Below are positions 1-8,509 of a DNA stretch of 64,000 bases, piece by piece (position 1 is the stretch's first letter; the number at the start of each line of letters is the position of its first letter). The position numbers and the translations under genes are program-made. Source of the stretch: Sphaerimonospora sp050942215 (GTDB taxonomy: Bacteria > Actinomycetota > Actinomycetes > Streptosporangiales > Streptosporangiaceae); assembly GCF_050942215.1 (NCBI RefSeq), contig NZ_CP192056.1, positions 4,402,001-4,466,000 of the forward strand, given 5' to 3'. A model generated the notes under the pieces. It was not told the DNA's origin. It worked only from the letters and a program-made list of their open reading frames with translations, and did not search any database.

Positions 1-1340
1 CCGCGCACGCGGGCGGGCTGGTGCACCGTGACGTGAAACCCGCCAACATCCTGGTGGCCCAGGGCGATCACGTCTATTTGACCGACTTCGGGCTGACCAA
101 GAGCTCGGCCGCGGAGGCGGGGCTGACCAGCCACGGGCACTTCATGGGGACGCCACGCTACGTCGCGCCGGAGCAGATCAGGGGCCTCGCCGTGGACGGG
201 CGCAGCGACCTCTACGCCTTCGCCTGCGTGGTCTACGAAGCACTGGCGGGGCAGCCGCCGTTCCGGCGCGACACCGAGCTCGCGCTGCTGTACGCCCACG
301 TCTCCCATGATCCGCCACCGCTCACGCCCTACCGTCCCGACCTGCCGCACGCGGTCAACCCCGTGCTCGCGCGGGCGCTGGCCAAGAACCCGGCCGAACG
401 GTACGCGACCTGCCGGGAGTTCGTCTCCGCACTCCGCGACGCCATCAGCGGCGGCGAACAGCCGGCGCCCGGTCCCGCGGGCGGCCGGCCGTACCCGCAG
501 CAGCCGTATCAACCACAGCAGCCGTATCAGACACCGCCGTCGGCGCAGTCATATCCGTCCGCCGGCGCCCAGCCGTACCCGCCCGTCTTCCCCGGGCCCA
601 CATCCCATCCCTCACAGCCCTCTCACCCGACACATCCCTCACACCCGTCACACCCGTCGCAGCCGCCGGTCTCCCACCCGGGGCAGCCGGTCGAGGCGGG
701 CGGCGGGCGCAGGCTTCCGCTCGGGCCGCTGATCGGCGGCCTGGCCGTGCTGCTGTCGATCGCGGTGGCCGCCACGCTGATCCTCACCAACGGCGGGGAC
801 GGCTCCGCGTCCTGGAACACCTATCCGGGAAGCACCGCCGCGCCGTTCACCATGGCCTACCCGTCGACCTGGGGCGAGGCCAGGACCAACGCCGACCAGT
901 GGATGATCGCCTCCCCGGCCGCCGGCGAGTTCGACGCGCTGTTCGCCGTTCCCGGCAACACCGACTGGTCGAAGGTCAATCCCGTCATCGCGAACCGGCC
1001 GGAGCACGCCACCGGCGTGTTCGCCCAGGTGAGCAACACGCTCAGCACCTCGGACTCGCCGACGGAGCTCCAGGAGAGCCTGCAGTCGTCGCTGCCGGGA
1101 ACGGTCGGCTACACCGGCGCCCCGATGCCGACCACGGTGGGCGGCCGACCGGCCTTCCGGCTGGACGGGGTGCTCGGCGACCCGGCGCAGACGGGGGCAC
1201 CAGGCGGCCGGCTCGACTTCTCCGCCTATCTCGTCCGGGAGGGTCAGGACGGGATGACGACCCTGATCACGTTCTTCTGCGCCCGGTGCGACCGGCAGCT
1301 CATCGATCACATGATCAATACCGTCGCCTTCACCGGCTGA
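1..1340 (+). CDS. Ser/Thr protein kinase (PknB-like), 5'-truncated by window edge
   Basis: The open frame runs in from the window edge; the GTG at 21 lies inside the kinase domain (AHAGGLVHRDVKPANIL) and is not the start. Visible catalytic elements are the HRDVKPAN loop, DFG and the APE-type motif (VAPEQ), so the active C-lobe is present. After the kinase domain comes a Pro/Gln/Tyr- and His-Pro-Ser-rich linker (about residues 150-225), one transmembrane helix (PLGPLIGGLAVLLSIAVAA) and an extracytoplasmic domain of about 170 aa, the usual layout of actinobacterial membrane kinases. Family knowledge: it phosphorylates Ser/Thr on cell-envelope or regulatory proteins; the outer domain may sense a ligand. 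Substrate and ligand cannot be told. The N-lobe with the ATP-binding loop lies upstream of the window. Confidence 0.93.
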   Translation, partial: AHAGGLVHRDVKPANILVAQGDHVYLTDFGLTKSSAAEAGLTSHGHFMGTPRYVAPEQIRGLAVDGRSDLYAFACVVYEALAGQPPFRRDTELALLYAHVSHDPPPLTPYRPDLPHAVNPVLARALAKNPAERYATCREFVSALRDAISGGEQPAPGPAGGRPYPQQPYQPQQPYQTPPSAQSYPSAGAQPYPPVFPGPTSHPSQPSHPTHPSHPSHPSQPPVSHPGQPVEAGGGRRLPLGPLIGGLAVLLSIAVAATLILTNGGDGSASWNTYPGSTAAPFTMAYPSTWGEARTNADQWMIASPAAGEFDALFAVPGNTDWSKVNPVIANRPEHATGVFAQVSNTLSTSDSPTELQESLQSSLPGTVGYTGAPMPTTVGGRPAFRLDGVLGDPAQTGAPGGRLDFSAYLVREGQDGMTTLITFFCARCDRQLIDHMINTVAFTG

Positions 1341-1395
1341 CGCGGCCCTCATCGACGAGATACGACACATTCCGCGACATCACTGCTACTTTCTG

Positions 1396-1746
1396 TTGAC
1401 GCGAAGATCCAGAAGAAGCGGCGGAAACGAGGGCAACTGGGTGGCCACCGTGTCGGCCACGAGCTTCACCACGGGCGGCAAGACGGCGGCCGAGACGATT
1501 CCGAGCAGCGCCGTCTCGTACTGGTCGGGCCCCGCGACCGCCGCCACGGGCCCGGGCACCTTCACCCCCGGCCAGGCCAACGCGGCAGCGGCGCAGTCGC
1601 TCAACGTGACCCGCACGGCGTTCAGCCACACCCAGTCGTCCGAGGGGGGGAACTCCGTTTCCTGGGACCCCACCGTCATCGTGCACGTCCCGTCCGGCGC
1701 GGTCGCGGGCGCCTACACCGGCACGGTCACCCACTCCGTGGCCTGA
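1396..1746 (+). pseudogene. 5'-truncated copy of WxL-like surface protein
   Basis: The 116-aa translation aligns along its length with the C-terminal half of the intact protein at 1910-2503: both share FTTGG, AET..SS.V.YWSG, GTFTPGQAN, AQSL.V.RTAF and end in AGAY.G.V.HSVA. The copy has no signal peptide, no Shine-Dalgarno sequence and only a TTG start candidate just behind the kinase gene, so I read it as the 3' remnant of a tandem duplication that lost its 5' half. It could be expressed as a fragment, but nothing in the sequence supports translation. The remaining intergenic bases up to about 1890 show no other gene. Confidence 0.6.
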
Positions 1747-1909
1747 CCGTCCCGACCTCGGGGGATGGTCCGGGGATCAGGGAAAAGGAATCCGAAAGTC
1801 ACGATGAAAAGTGGGTAGGGCAGCGCCGCCGTGATCCGCGCCGTCGATCGCTCCGGCCCAGGATGAACCGCGTGCCAAGGAGTATGAGCCGTCTGGAGGG
1901 ATGACGACC

Positions 1910-2503
1910 GTGTCAGCGAGCCGCCCTCTCCTGACCCGCATCGGCGTCGTATGCGCCGGAGTGGCGAGCCTGACGTCTGCCGTCCTGGCCGTGCTCCCGG
2001 CGCGCGCGGGCACCTGCCCCATCTCCACGACCTGCCCCACCACGGTCAACTTCACCGTCAACGCGCCCAACGGGCTGACGATCACCGTTCCCAACGGGCC
2101 CGTCGCCATCGGCAGCGGAGCACCCGGCGGCCAGATCACCGGGCAGCTCGGCTCCGTCACGGTGTCGGATCAGCGCGCCGCGCTCACCGCCATCTGGACG
2201 GCGTCCGTGATCGCGCCCGGCGGTTTCACGACGGGGGGCTCCTCTCCCGCGGAGACCATCTCGAGCAGTAGTGTCCGGTACTGGTCCGGCGCCGCGACCT
2301 CGACCACGGGCTCCGGCACCTTCACACCCGGCCAGGCCAACGCCGGATCCGCCCAGTCGCTGGACGTGTCGCGTACGGCCTTCACCAAGTCGAGCGGATC
2401 GGGCTCCAACAGCACCACCTGGCACCCGACCATCGTGGTCGACGTCCCGGCCGGCGCGGTCGCGGGCGCCTACAGCGGTGCGGTGAGCCACTCTGTCGCA
2501 TGA
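1910..2503 (+). CDS. Secreted WxL-domain-like surface protein
   Basis: I chose GTG 1910 because GGAGGG at 1895-1900 sits 9 nt upstream; the in-frame ATG at 1901 abuts that site. The product (197 aa) has a signal peptide (VVCAGVASLTSAVLAVLPARAG), then a Thr/Ser-rich beta domain with V-S-D-Q-R and W-T-A-S-V elements like those of WxL cell-surface domains (VxDxR...WxL). Family knowledge: WxL proteins associate with the cell wall and are commonly encoded next to DUF916/DUF3324 membrane proteins, which is the case here (gene at 2556). Function is probably surface display or adhesion. Identification as WxL-like is by motif only. Confidence 0.7.
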   Translation: MSASRPLLTRIGVVCAGVASLTSAVLAVLPARAGTCPISTTCPTTVNFTVNAPNGLTITVPNGPVAIGSGAPGGQITGQLGSVTVSDQRAALTAIWTASVIAPGGFTTGGSSPAETISSSSVRYWSGAATSTTGSGTFTPGQANAGSAQSLDVSRTAFTKSSGSGSNSTTWHPTIVVDVPAGAVAGAYSGAVSHSVA

Positions 2504-2555
2504 TCCGCCGGCGCCGCCGCTTCCGCCGCTTCAGCCGCACGCACCGGGCACGCCG

Positions 2556-3572
2556 ATGACGCCGCCCGCTCTTCTGCTTTCGCTGTTCGCACTGTGCCTG
2601 TACGGAATCCTCTGCGTCGCCGAGCCGGCCGGCGCGGCCTCGCACGTACGGCACGACCGCGGAACCGGCGCCGTCGGCATCCGGCTGCTGGAGGCGCCGA
2701 GGAGCCGGCTGTCCGACCCACGCGCCCGCGTCTTCATCGTCGATCACGTCAATCCCGGCACGACGTTCACCCGGCGGCTGGAGGTCTCCAGCAGCTCCGC
2801 GAAGCCACGGCATGTCGATGTCTACGCCGGCGCGGCCGCCATCGACGGCGGAACGTTCACGTTCTCTCCCGGCCGCGAGCACAACGAGCTGACCTCGTGG
2901 ATCAGGCTCGACCGGTCCGGCATCGACCTGCCGCCGCACGGCAGCGCCACGGTGACGGCCACGATCAGCGTGCCGGGCTCGGCGACCAGGGGCGAGCGGT
3001 ACGCCGTCATCTGGGCGCAGGCCTCCTCCGGGCGGCCGGGCCCGGAGCGGAACGTCTCGCTCGTCAACCGGGTCGGCGTCCGGGCCTACCTCGACGTCGG
3101 CCCCGGGGGCGAGCCGCCGTCGGAGTTCCGCGTCGGCGAAGTGCTCCCCCGGCGGCTGCCGGACGGGCGCCCGCTGGTCACCGCGTCCGTGCGCAACACC
3201 GGCGAGCGCGCCATCGACCTGGAGGGACACCTGTCGCTGACCGACGAAGACGCCTCCCTGCGGGCCGGACCGTACCCGATCTCCCGGGGCACGACCCTGC
3301 CACCGGGCGTGACGGGCCTGGTGTCCGTCCCGCTGGACCCCCGGTTTCCCGGCGGACCATGGACTTTCCGGCTCACGCTGCGGAGCGGGCACATCACGCG
3401 GACCGTGTCCGGCACGTTCGCGTTCCCGGCGAAGCCCGGCGACACGGGGAGGCCGGCCGCACTCGACTCGCCGTCGGCGCTCATCTCCCGGCTCGTGGCG
3501 GTGGTGACGCTGACCGGCCTGGTGGCGCTCGTTCTCGTCGCCTACCGTCGCCGCCGGCCCGTGCCGTTCTGA
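2556..3572 (+). CDS. DUF916-like membrane-anchored surface protein (WxL partner)
   Basis: 338 aa. N-terminal signal sequence (LLLSLFALCLYGILCVAEPAGA), then IRLLEAP..R..DPRARVFIVDHVNPGTTF and NELTSWI segments typical of the DUF916-like family, a second beta-sandwich region with VRNTGERAIDLEG, and one C-terminal transmembrane helix (RLVAVVTLTGLVALVLVAY) followed by a basic RRRR tail inside the cell. Domain order matches the DUF916/WxL host-binding proteins usually linked to WxL-domain genes, and the gene lies 52 bp after such a gene. I infer a membrane-tethered scaffold that displays the WxL-like protein. Direct evidence of binding is absent. Confidence 0.75.
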   Translation: MTPPALLLSLFALCLYGILCVAEPAGAASHVRHDRGTGAVGIRLLEAPRSRLSDPRARVFIVDHVNPGTTFTRRLEVSSSSAKPRHVDVYAGAAAIDGGTFTFSPGREHNELTSWIRLDRSGIDLPPHGSATVTATISVPGSATRGERYAVIWAQASSGRPGPERNVSLVNRVGVRAYLDVGPGGEPPSEFRVGEVLPRRLPDGRPLVTASVRNTGERAIDLEGHLSLTDEDASLRAGPYPISRGTTLPPGVTGLVSVPLDPRFPGGPWTFRLTLRSGHITRTVSGTFAFPAKPGDTGRPAALDSPSALISRLVAVVTLTGLVALVLVAYRRRRPVPF

Positions 3573-3614
3573 GCCTCGATCCGGACCACGCCGGACCGTG
3601 GCGGACCGCGCTGC

Positions 3615-4298
3615 TCAGAGCCGTGCCGTACCGGCGGCTCTGCCACGCCAGCCGAGCGCGCCGTCGAGAACGGCGCGGTGGACGGCGCGGGCGATCCGCG
3701 CCCCCCACTCCGACCGGGGGCCGCCGAAGGGCTCCTGCGGCCCCTCCTCACGTACGGCGACGCACACGGCGTCGGAGGCGGTGCCGGTGCAGGGGAAGCC
3801 GGCCTCGATCAGCGCCTGGGTCTTCGCCTCGGTCACCGTCATGACGGCGTTGACCAGGGCCGCGTCGCACAGCGCCACCGGGACGGCGACGATGATGTTG
3901 ATCGTGCCCGGACGGCGGCCGGCCTCCTCCGACACGGCTCCCGGCGGGGCTGCGGCCCAGGTGGGGACGCCCAGGCCGACGGTGGCCACGACCTCCACTC
4001 CCCCGTCGGCCGCCCGGGTGTGATGCTCGACCATCGCGGCGGTCAGCATCCCGACGCCGGGGCCTCCGGGTCCCATCTCGATCAGATGCTCCACCGGGTC
4101 CGTCCGCGCGTAGTCCTTGTCGACCTGCGCGTTGAGCACCCACTCCCGGGGCCCGATGCCGCCGCCGAGCACGGCCGAGGAGATCATGCGCCAGCCGGGT
4201 CCGAAACGCCACAGGAGCGTGCCCATCCGCATGCCGCCCACCTCGCGGAGCGCCAGCGACAGCGCCCCCTGCACCGAGGCGTCGGCCGGGGCGGTCAC
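3615..4298 (-). CDS. cbiZ: Adenosylcobinamide amidohydrolase CbiZ
   Basis: 227 aa, close to the normal CbiZ length. Family landmarks visible include RMISSAVLGGG, NAQVDKDY, a GVGMLTAA segment and a late VNAVMTVTEAKTQALIEAGFPCTGTAS-like stretch (positions of about residues 145-170). CbiZ hydrolyses the amide between the corrin ring and the aminopropanol tail of adenosylcobinamide or pseudocobalamin, giving adenosylcobyric acid for remodelling. Its stop lies 3' of btuD and its start overlaps the btuD stop, so it is the last gene of the riboswitch-led corrinoid operon, and uptake and salvage are co-regulated. Confidence 0.9.
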   Translation of the reverse strand: MTAPADASVQGALSLALREVGGMRMGTLLWRFGPGWRMISSAVLGGGIGPREWVLNAQVDKDYARTDPVEHLIEMGPGGPGVGMLTAAMVEHHTRAADGGVEVVATVGLGVPTWAAAPPGAVSEEAGRRPGTINIIVAVPVALCDAALVNAVMTVTEAKTQALIEAGFPCTGTASDAVCVAVREEGPQEPFGGPRSEWGARIARAVHRAVLDGALGWRGRAAGTARL

Positions 4299-5092
4299 CG
4301 TTCCTCCGGCCTGATCAGGTGCACCAGCGGGCGGCCGTCGGCGCCGGGCTCGACCCGGACGCGCGCGTCGAAGTGCCGGGCGAGCAGCGGCTCGGTCAGC
4401 ACCTGCTTGGGCGGCCCGGACGCGACGGCGCGGCCGGGCGCGAGCAGGACCAGGGTGTCGGCGTACTGCCCGGCCAGGTTCAGGTCGTGCAGCGTGGTCA
4501 CGACGGTCAGCCCGTCGGCCAGGCGCAGCCGGTCGACGAGTTCGAGCACCTGCTGCTGGTGGCCGAGGTCGAGGGCGGTGGTCGGCTCGTCCAGCAGCAG
4601 CACGGGGGCCTGCTGGGTCAGCGCGCGGGCCAGCACGACCCGCTGCCGCTCACCACCCGACAGGTGGCCGAGCCGCCGCGAGGCGAAACCGGTCAGGTCG
4701 AGCCGCTCCAGCACCGACCCCGTCACCTCGCGGTCCCTGGCGCTCTCCCTGCCCAGATAGGGGATGTACGGCGTACGGCCGAGCAGCGCGTAGTCGTACA
4801 CGCTCATGTCCGGGGGAAGGAGGGGGCTCTGCGGCGCGTAGGCGATCAGCCTGGCCCGGGGGCGGTGGCCCAGGCTGCGCGCGCTGACGCCGTCCACGAG
4901 CACCTCTCCCGTGCAGGCGATCAGCCCCGCCATGGCCCGGAGCAGGGTCGACTTGCCCGCGCCGTTCGGCCCGATGACGGCCAGCCACTCGCCGCCGCCG
5001 ACCGACAGCCCGACGTCGGCGAGCACCTCCCGCTCGCCGAGCCGCACGCCGAGGCCGCGCACCTCGATCCCGTTGGGCGCTCCGCCGTCCAT
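4295..5092 (-). CDS. btuD: Corrinoid ABC transporter ATPase BtuD
   Basis: 265 aa from ATG 5092, with AGGGG 9 nt upstream. Walker A (GPNGAGKST), signature (LSGGERQ), Walker B (VLLLDEPTTALD) and the H-loop (TTLHDLN) are all present, so this is a complete FecE/BtuD-type ATPase. An alternative GTG at 5116 forms a GTGA overlap with the btuC stop and has a nearly identical upstream sequence (GGGCGTGAACAC occurs twice); either start gives the same domain. It powers BtuC import. The upstream part of the long open frame (to 5572) is antisense shadow of btuC. Confidence 0.93.
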   Translation of the reverse strand: MDGGAPNGIEVRGLGVRLGEREVLADVGLSVGGGEWLAVIGPNGAGKSTLLRAMAGLIACTGEVLVDGVSARSLGHRPRARLIAYAPQSPLLPPDMSVYDYALLGRTPYIPYLGRESARDREVTGSVLERLDLTGFASRRLGHLSGGERQRVVLARALTQQAPVLLLDEPTTALDLGHQQQVLELVDRLRLADGLTVVTTLHDLNLAGQYADTLVLLAPGRAVASGPPKQVLTEPLLARHFDARVRVEPGADGRPLVHLIRPEER

Positions 5093-5112
5093 GTGTTCAC
5101 GCCCCTGGCCGT

Positions 5113-6141
5113 TCACGTGTTCACGCCCTTCGTCATGCGCAGGACCATGACGAAGAAGGGCGCGCCGACGAACGCGGTGACCACGCCGATGGGCAGCTCG
5201 GCCGGGGCCAGGACGCTGCGCGCGATGAGATCGGCGAGCACCAGGAACGCCGCGCCGCCGACGAACGACACCGGCAGCACGATCCGGTACGACCATCCGG
5301 CGAGCCGGCGCACCACGTGCGGCACGACGATCCCGACGAACGCGATGAGGCCGCCGACCGCCACGGCGGCAGCGGTGGCGAGCGAGGCGGCGAGCAGCAC
5401 GATGAGACGGGCGCGCGCCGCGTTCAGGCCGAGGCTGGAGGCCTCCTCCTCGCCCACCGACAGCACGTCGAGCAGCCGCCCGTGCAGCAGCAGCACGACC
5501 GTCGAGACCAGGGTGTACGGCGCGACCATCCAGACCTCGTCCCAGCCGCCGCCGACGTTCCCGAGGATCCACGCGTAGATCCGCTGCAGTTCCTCCACCT
5601 TGAGCTGCTGCACGAACGTCTGGAGCGCGGTGAGGAAGGAGGTGACCGCGACCCCGGCCAGGACGAGCGTGGCCGTGCCGCCGCCCCGGCCGGCCGAGCG
5701 GCCCAGGACGTACGCCAGCAGCACCCCGCCGACGGCGCCGGCGAAGGCGGCCGCCGGCACGGCGAGCACCCCCGCCCGGCCGCCGAGGAACACCACGACC
5801 AGCGTCACGGTGAGCCCCGCCCCGGCGGCGGCGCCCAGCAGGTACGGATCGGCCAGCGGGTTGCGGAACACGCCCTGGTATCCGGCGCCCGCGATCGCGA
5901 GCAGCCCGCCCACCATGGCGGCGATCAGCACCCGCGGAACCCTGAGCTGGAAGACGATCCCCAGCTCGGCGGGCGTGAGCCCCGGGTCGACGGAGACGAA
6001 CGGGAGCCGGTCGAGCAGCGCGAGCACGACGCCGCGCGGCGAGATCCCGGCCGCCCCCGTCACCGTGCCGAGGATCAGGCAGATGGCCAGCACGGCCACG
6101 GCGACGAGCAGCGCGCGGCCGCGCGGCCGAAGAAGGGTCAC
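5113..6141 (-). CDS. btuC: Corrinoid ABC transporter permease BtuC (FecCD family)
   Basis: 342 aa, the usual FecCD size, with about ten hydrophobic helices. Family landmarks: LPRVLIAAMVGGLLAIAGAGYQ-type stretch near residue 68, GAAAGAGL, the ABC-contacting loop and the LPIGVVTAFVGAPFFV segment at the C-terminus. It forms the membrane channel for the substrate delivered by BtuF and is energised by BtuD. FecCD permeases also serve ferric siderophores and haem, but the upstream cobalamin riboswitch and downstream cbiZ point to corrinoids. Confidence 0.92.
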   Translation of the reverse strand: MTLLRPRGRALLVAVAVLAICLILGTVTGAAGISPRGVVLALLDRLPFVSVDPGLTPAELGIVFQLRVPRVLIAAMVGGLLAIAGAGYQGVFRNPLADPYLLGAAAGAGLTVTLVVVFLGGRAGVLAVPAAAFAGAVGGVLLAYVLGRSAGRGGGTATLVLAGVAVTSFLTALQTFVQQLKVEELQRIYAWILGNVGGGWDEVWMVAPYTLVSTVVLLLHGRLLDVLSVGEEEASSLGLNAARARLIVLLAASLATAAAVAVGGLIAFVGIVVPHVVRRLAGWSYRIVLPVSFVGGAAFLVLADLIARSVLAPAELPIGVVTAFVGAPFFVMVLRMTKGVNT

Positions 6142-6156
6142 CTTCTCGTCACTTCG

Positions 6157-7113
6157 TCACTGACTCGCCGAGGCCTTCACCACGGCCTCGCTCACCGCCT
6201 GGGCGAGGTCGACCACGCGCGGGCCCCAGCGGGAGGCGATGTCGTCGTCGAGCTCGATGACCTGGTCTTTCTTGATCGCGGACAGGCCGGACCAGCCGGG
6301 CCGCTCGGCGAGGGTGGCCGCGTTCTGGCCGCAGCACTTGGTGTCGCCCAGGAAGATCAGGTCGGGGTCGGCCTTCGCGATGAACTCGGCCGACAGCTTG
6401 GGGTAGCCGCCGGCGGCGTCGGGAGCCTCGTCCGCGATGTTCTTCAGCCCGAACAGGCCGTAGATCTGACCGAGGTACGTCTTGGAGGTGACCGAGTAGG
6501 GCGTGCTGTCCAGCTCGTGGTAGTAGGTGAGCTCCGCGTCCTTGGGCACGGCGGCGACGATCTCGTCCATCCGCCTGCTCATCTCCTGGACGACCTCCCC
6601 GGCCTTGTCGGCGTTGCCGGTGGCCGCGCCGAGGTCGGCGATCTGGTCGAAGGTGTCCTCCAGCCGGACGGCGGCCGGCTCCAGCAGCACCGGCACGCCG
6701 ACCTTGCTCAGCCCGGCGACGACGTCGTCCAGGTCGTTGCCGAGCACGACCAGGTCGGGGTTGGCCGCCGCGATCGCCTCGACGTTCGGCTTGAAGCCGG
6801 ACAGCGACGTCTTGGGCGCCTCCGGCGGGTGGTTGGACTGGTCGTCGACGGCGGTGACCTGGCCGCCGGCGCCGATGGCGTACAGCATCTCGGTGGCGGT
6901 CGGGGAGAGCGACACGATGCGCTCGGGCCGCTTGGCGATGGTCACCGCACCGTTTCCGGCCTGGACGGTGACGGGGAAGGCACCGGCCGACGCGGCGGGG
7001 GCGGCCGAGTCTGCGGGGGAGGCGGGGGCGGTCGTGTCGTTCGTCTGACCGCAACCGGCCAGACCGACGACACCCAGCAGCACGCCCGCGACGACCGTGC
7101 GGAAAGGCCTCAC
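6157..7113 (-). CDS. btuF: Corrinoid-binding lipoprotein BtuF
   Basis: I chose GTG 7113 because GGAGGA lies 7 nt upstream and the product then begins with a lipoprotein signal ending in LAGC (cysteine near residue 21). 318 aa. The body is a class III periplasmic-binding-protein fold: ERIVSLSPTATEMLYAIGAG at the start of lobe 1, NPDLVVLGND, and PDLIFLGDTKCCG in lobe 2. It captures the corrinoid at the outer membrane face and hands it to BtuC. The open frame up to 7173 includes leader RNA and is not needed. First gene of the operon, directly behind the cobalamin riboswitch. Confidence 0.92.
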   Translation of the reverse strand: MRPFRTVVAGVLLGVVGLAGCGQTNDTTAPASPADSAAPAASAGAFPVTVQAGNGAVTIAKRPERIVSLSPTATEMLYAIGAGGQVTAVDDQSNHPPEAPKTSLSGFKPNVEAIAAANPDLVVLGNDLDDVVAGLSKVGVPVLLEPAAVRLEDTFDQIADLGAATGNADKAGEVVQEMSRRMDEIVAAVPKDAELTYYHELDSTPYSVTSKTYLGQIYGLFGLKNIADEAPDAAGGYPKLSAEFIAKADPDLIFLGDTKCCGQNAATLAERPGWSGLSAIKKDQVIELDDDIASRWGPRVVDLAQAVSEAVVKASASQ

Positions 7114-7184
7114 GAGAGAGTCCTCCAGGGGGAGAGCCGGGAATCGAGAGACCCGCGGAAATCGACGGATCACCCTTTTCCTCG

Positions 7185-7322
7185 AGGGTTGATGGCGTCG
7201 GCGGCCGTGCAGGCGACCTGGCTCGTCCCCGGGGACGGGGAACCACAGTTGCGGGACAGCGCCGGACTCTCACCGGACTTCGCTACACGGCACGCGTCGC
7301 ACGTACCGTATCAAGCCGAAGA
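7185..7322 (-). promoter_or_regulatory. Cobalamin riboswitch
   Basis: On the minus strand the leader contains the conserved core GTCCGGTGAGAGTCCGG, then GCTGTCCCGCAACTGTG, and later GAGCCAGGTCGCCTGC, which together are the classical B12-box signature. Nearby pairing segments such as GTGCGACGCGTGCC complete the aptamer. It precedes btuF. Between aptamer and btuF the RNA can form a small hairpin (bases 7169-7193, ATCA-CCCT with AGGG-TGAT). Adenosylcobalamin binding is expected to reduce expression of btuFCD-cbiZ. Confidence 0.95.
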
Positions 7323-7376
7323 ATCAACGCATCGCCCGGCTCATGCCGGCGGCCCGGCCGCGGGGAAGTGACGGGC

Positions 7377-8246
7377 TCAGCGGAGTTGCCGCTCCGCCTC
7401 TTCGATGACCTCCTGCAGGCGCAGGCCGTGGCGTGCGTCCAGCGGGTGCCCCCCGCCGCGGCGCACCGTCTCGGCGAACTGCCTGGCGACCTCGGGGAAG
7501 ACGCTCTCGCCCAGATCCGAGCCGAGCAGCAGGGCGCTGCCCGCCCGCCCGTAGACCTCGACCCGGGCGGGCGGCGTCTCGCCGCGGGCGGCCATGCACA
7601 GCGACGCCTCGCTCACCGCGCCGGTGGCGTGCTCGAGCAGCAGACCGGCCCAGCCGAGGGCGCTGCCGTGCGCCCGGACGGAGACCACGTCGCCGAGCGC
7701 GGCGTCGAGCAGATCGATCATGTGCGGTCCCACGTCGAGCACGGCGCCGCGCTCCAGCCGCCACGGGGTCGCGAACGGGCCGCCGTGCAGGGCGCCGGAG
7801 ATGTTCGCCGCGTATCCGCCGAACGGCTCCAGCGCCCGCACCCGCTCCAGGAACTCGGCGGTCGCCCGGGAGTAGCGGAACGTGAAGACCATCTGCGAGG
7901 CGACCCCCGACTCCGCTATGGCGCCGGCGAGCCGCCTGGCACCGTCGAGGTCGGCCGCCAGCGGCTTCTCCAGCAGCAGCGCCTTACCCGCGGCCGCGGC
8001 CAGGACGCCCAGTTCCGCCTGTACGGCCGGCGGCACGCAGAACGCCACGGCCCGGCAGGCCTCGAAGAGGTCCTCGATCCGTTCGAACGCCGGGGCGCCG
8101 TGCCTGCCGGCCAGCTCGGCCGCCGCCTGCGGCCTGCGGGCCCACACGCCCGCCAGACTCGTGTACGGCCCGGCCGCCAGCATCGGGGCGTGGACCATGC
8201 CCGCCCACGGACCGGCTCCGATCAGTCCCACCGGCACCGGTTCCAT
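7377..8246 (-). CDS. Gfo/Idh/MocA family oxidoreductase
   Basis: About 289 aa from ATG 8246 (GGAGG 5-6 nt upstream); ATG 8258 is an alternative. The N-terminal Rossmann motif reads VGLIGAGPWAGMVHAPML, followed by LLLEKPLAADLDGARRLA, the EKP signature of the family that contains the catalytic lysine. The C-terminal alpha/beta domain contains DVGPHMIDLLDA. Members oxidise or reduce sugars, inositols and related substrates with NAD(P). No sugar gene cluster lies beside it, so the substrate is open. It is slightly shorter than the usual 330-390 aa. Confidence 0.88.
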   Translation of the reverse strand: MEPVPVGLIGAGPWAGMVHAPMLAAGPYTSLAGVWARRPQAAAELAGRHGAPAFERIEDLFEACRAVAFCVPPAVQAELGVLAAAAGKALLLEKPLAADLDGARRLAGAIAESGVASQMVFTFRYSRATAEFLERVRALEPFGGYAANISGALHGGPFATPWRLERGAVLDVGPHMIDLLDAALGDVVSVRAHGSALGWAGLLLEHATGAVSEASLCMAARGETPPARVEVYGRAGSALLLGSDLGESVFPEVARQFAETVRRGGGHPLDARHGLRLQEVIEEAERQLR

Positions 8247-8275
8247 CGGGCCCTCCATCTCCACGCCGGAAACGA

Positions 8276-8509
8276 TCAAACCAATAAGCCGTCGAACTCG
8301 CCGTCCTTGACGCCGAGCACGAGCGCACGGATCTCATCCCTGGTATAGATCAACGCCGGGCCTTCGGGATATCGCGAGTTCCGCACGGCGACGCTGCCGT
8401 CCGGAAGCTCGGCGAGTTCAACGCAGTTGCCGGTCGAGTTGCTGTGGGCGCTCTTCCGCCACGTGACACCGGTCAGGTCGTTTGCGGGCATCCCGTTATA
8501 TGTCTGCAT
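8276..8509 (-). CDS. DUF397 domain protein
   Basis: 77 aa. The whole protein is one DUF397 domain: TWRKSAHSNSTGNCVELAEL, DGSVAVRNSRYPEGPALIYT and a final DGEFDGLL. It starts one base after the stop of the XRE gene upstream (TAAATG), so the two are co-transcribed. In actinomycetes DUF397 proteins are nearly always paired with an XRE/DUF5753 regulator, often with an anti-sigma-type ATPase nearby, as here; they are linked to development and antibiotic control. Molecular role is inferred from family context. Confidence 0.92.
   Translation of the reverse strand: MQTYNGMPANDLTGVTWRKSAHSNSTGNCVELAELPDGSVAVRNSRYPEGPALIYTRDEIRALVLGVKDGEFDGLLV

Noticed and set aside
5317..7371. A 684-codon open frame on the plus strand across btuC, btuF and the riboswitch
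   Set aside because: Antisense to three well-supported features, including an RNA element.
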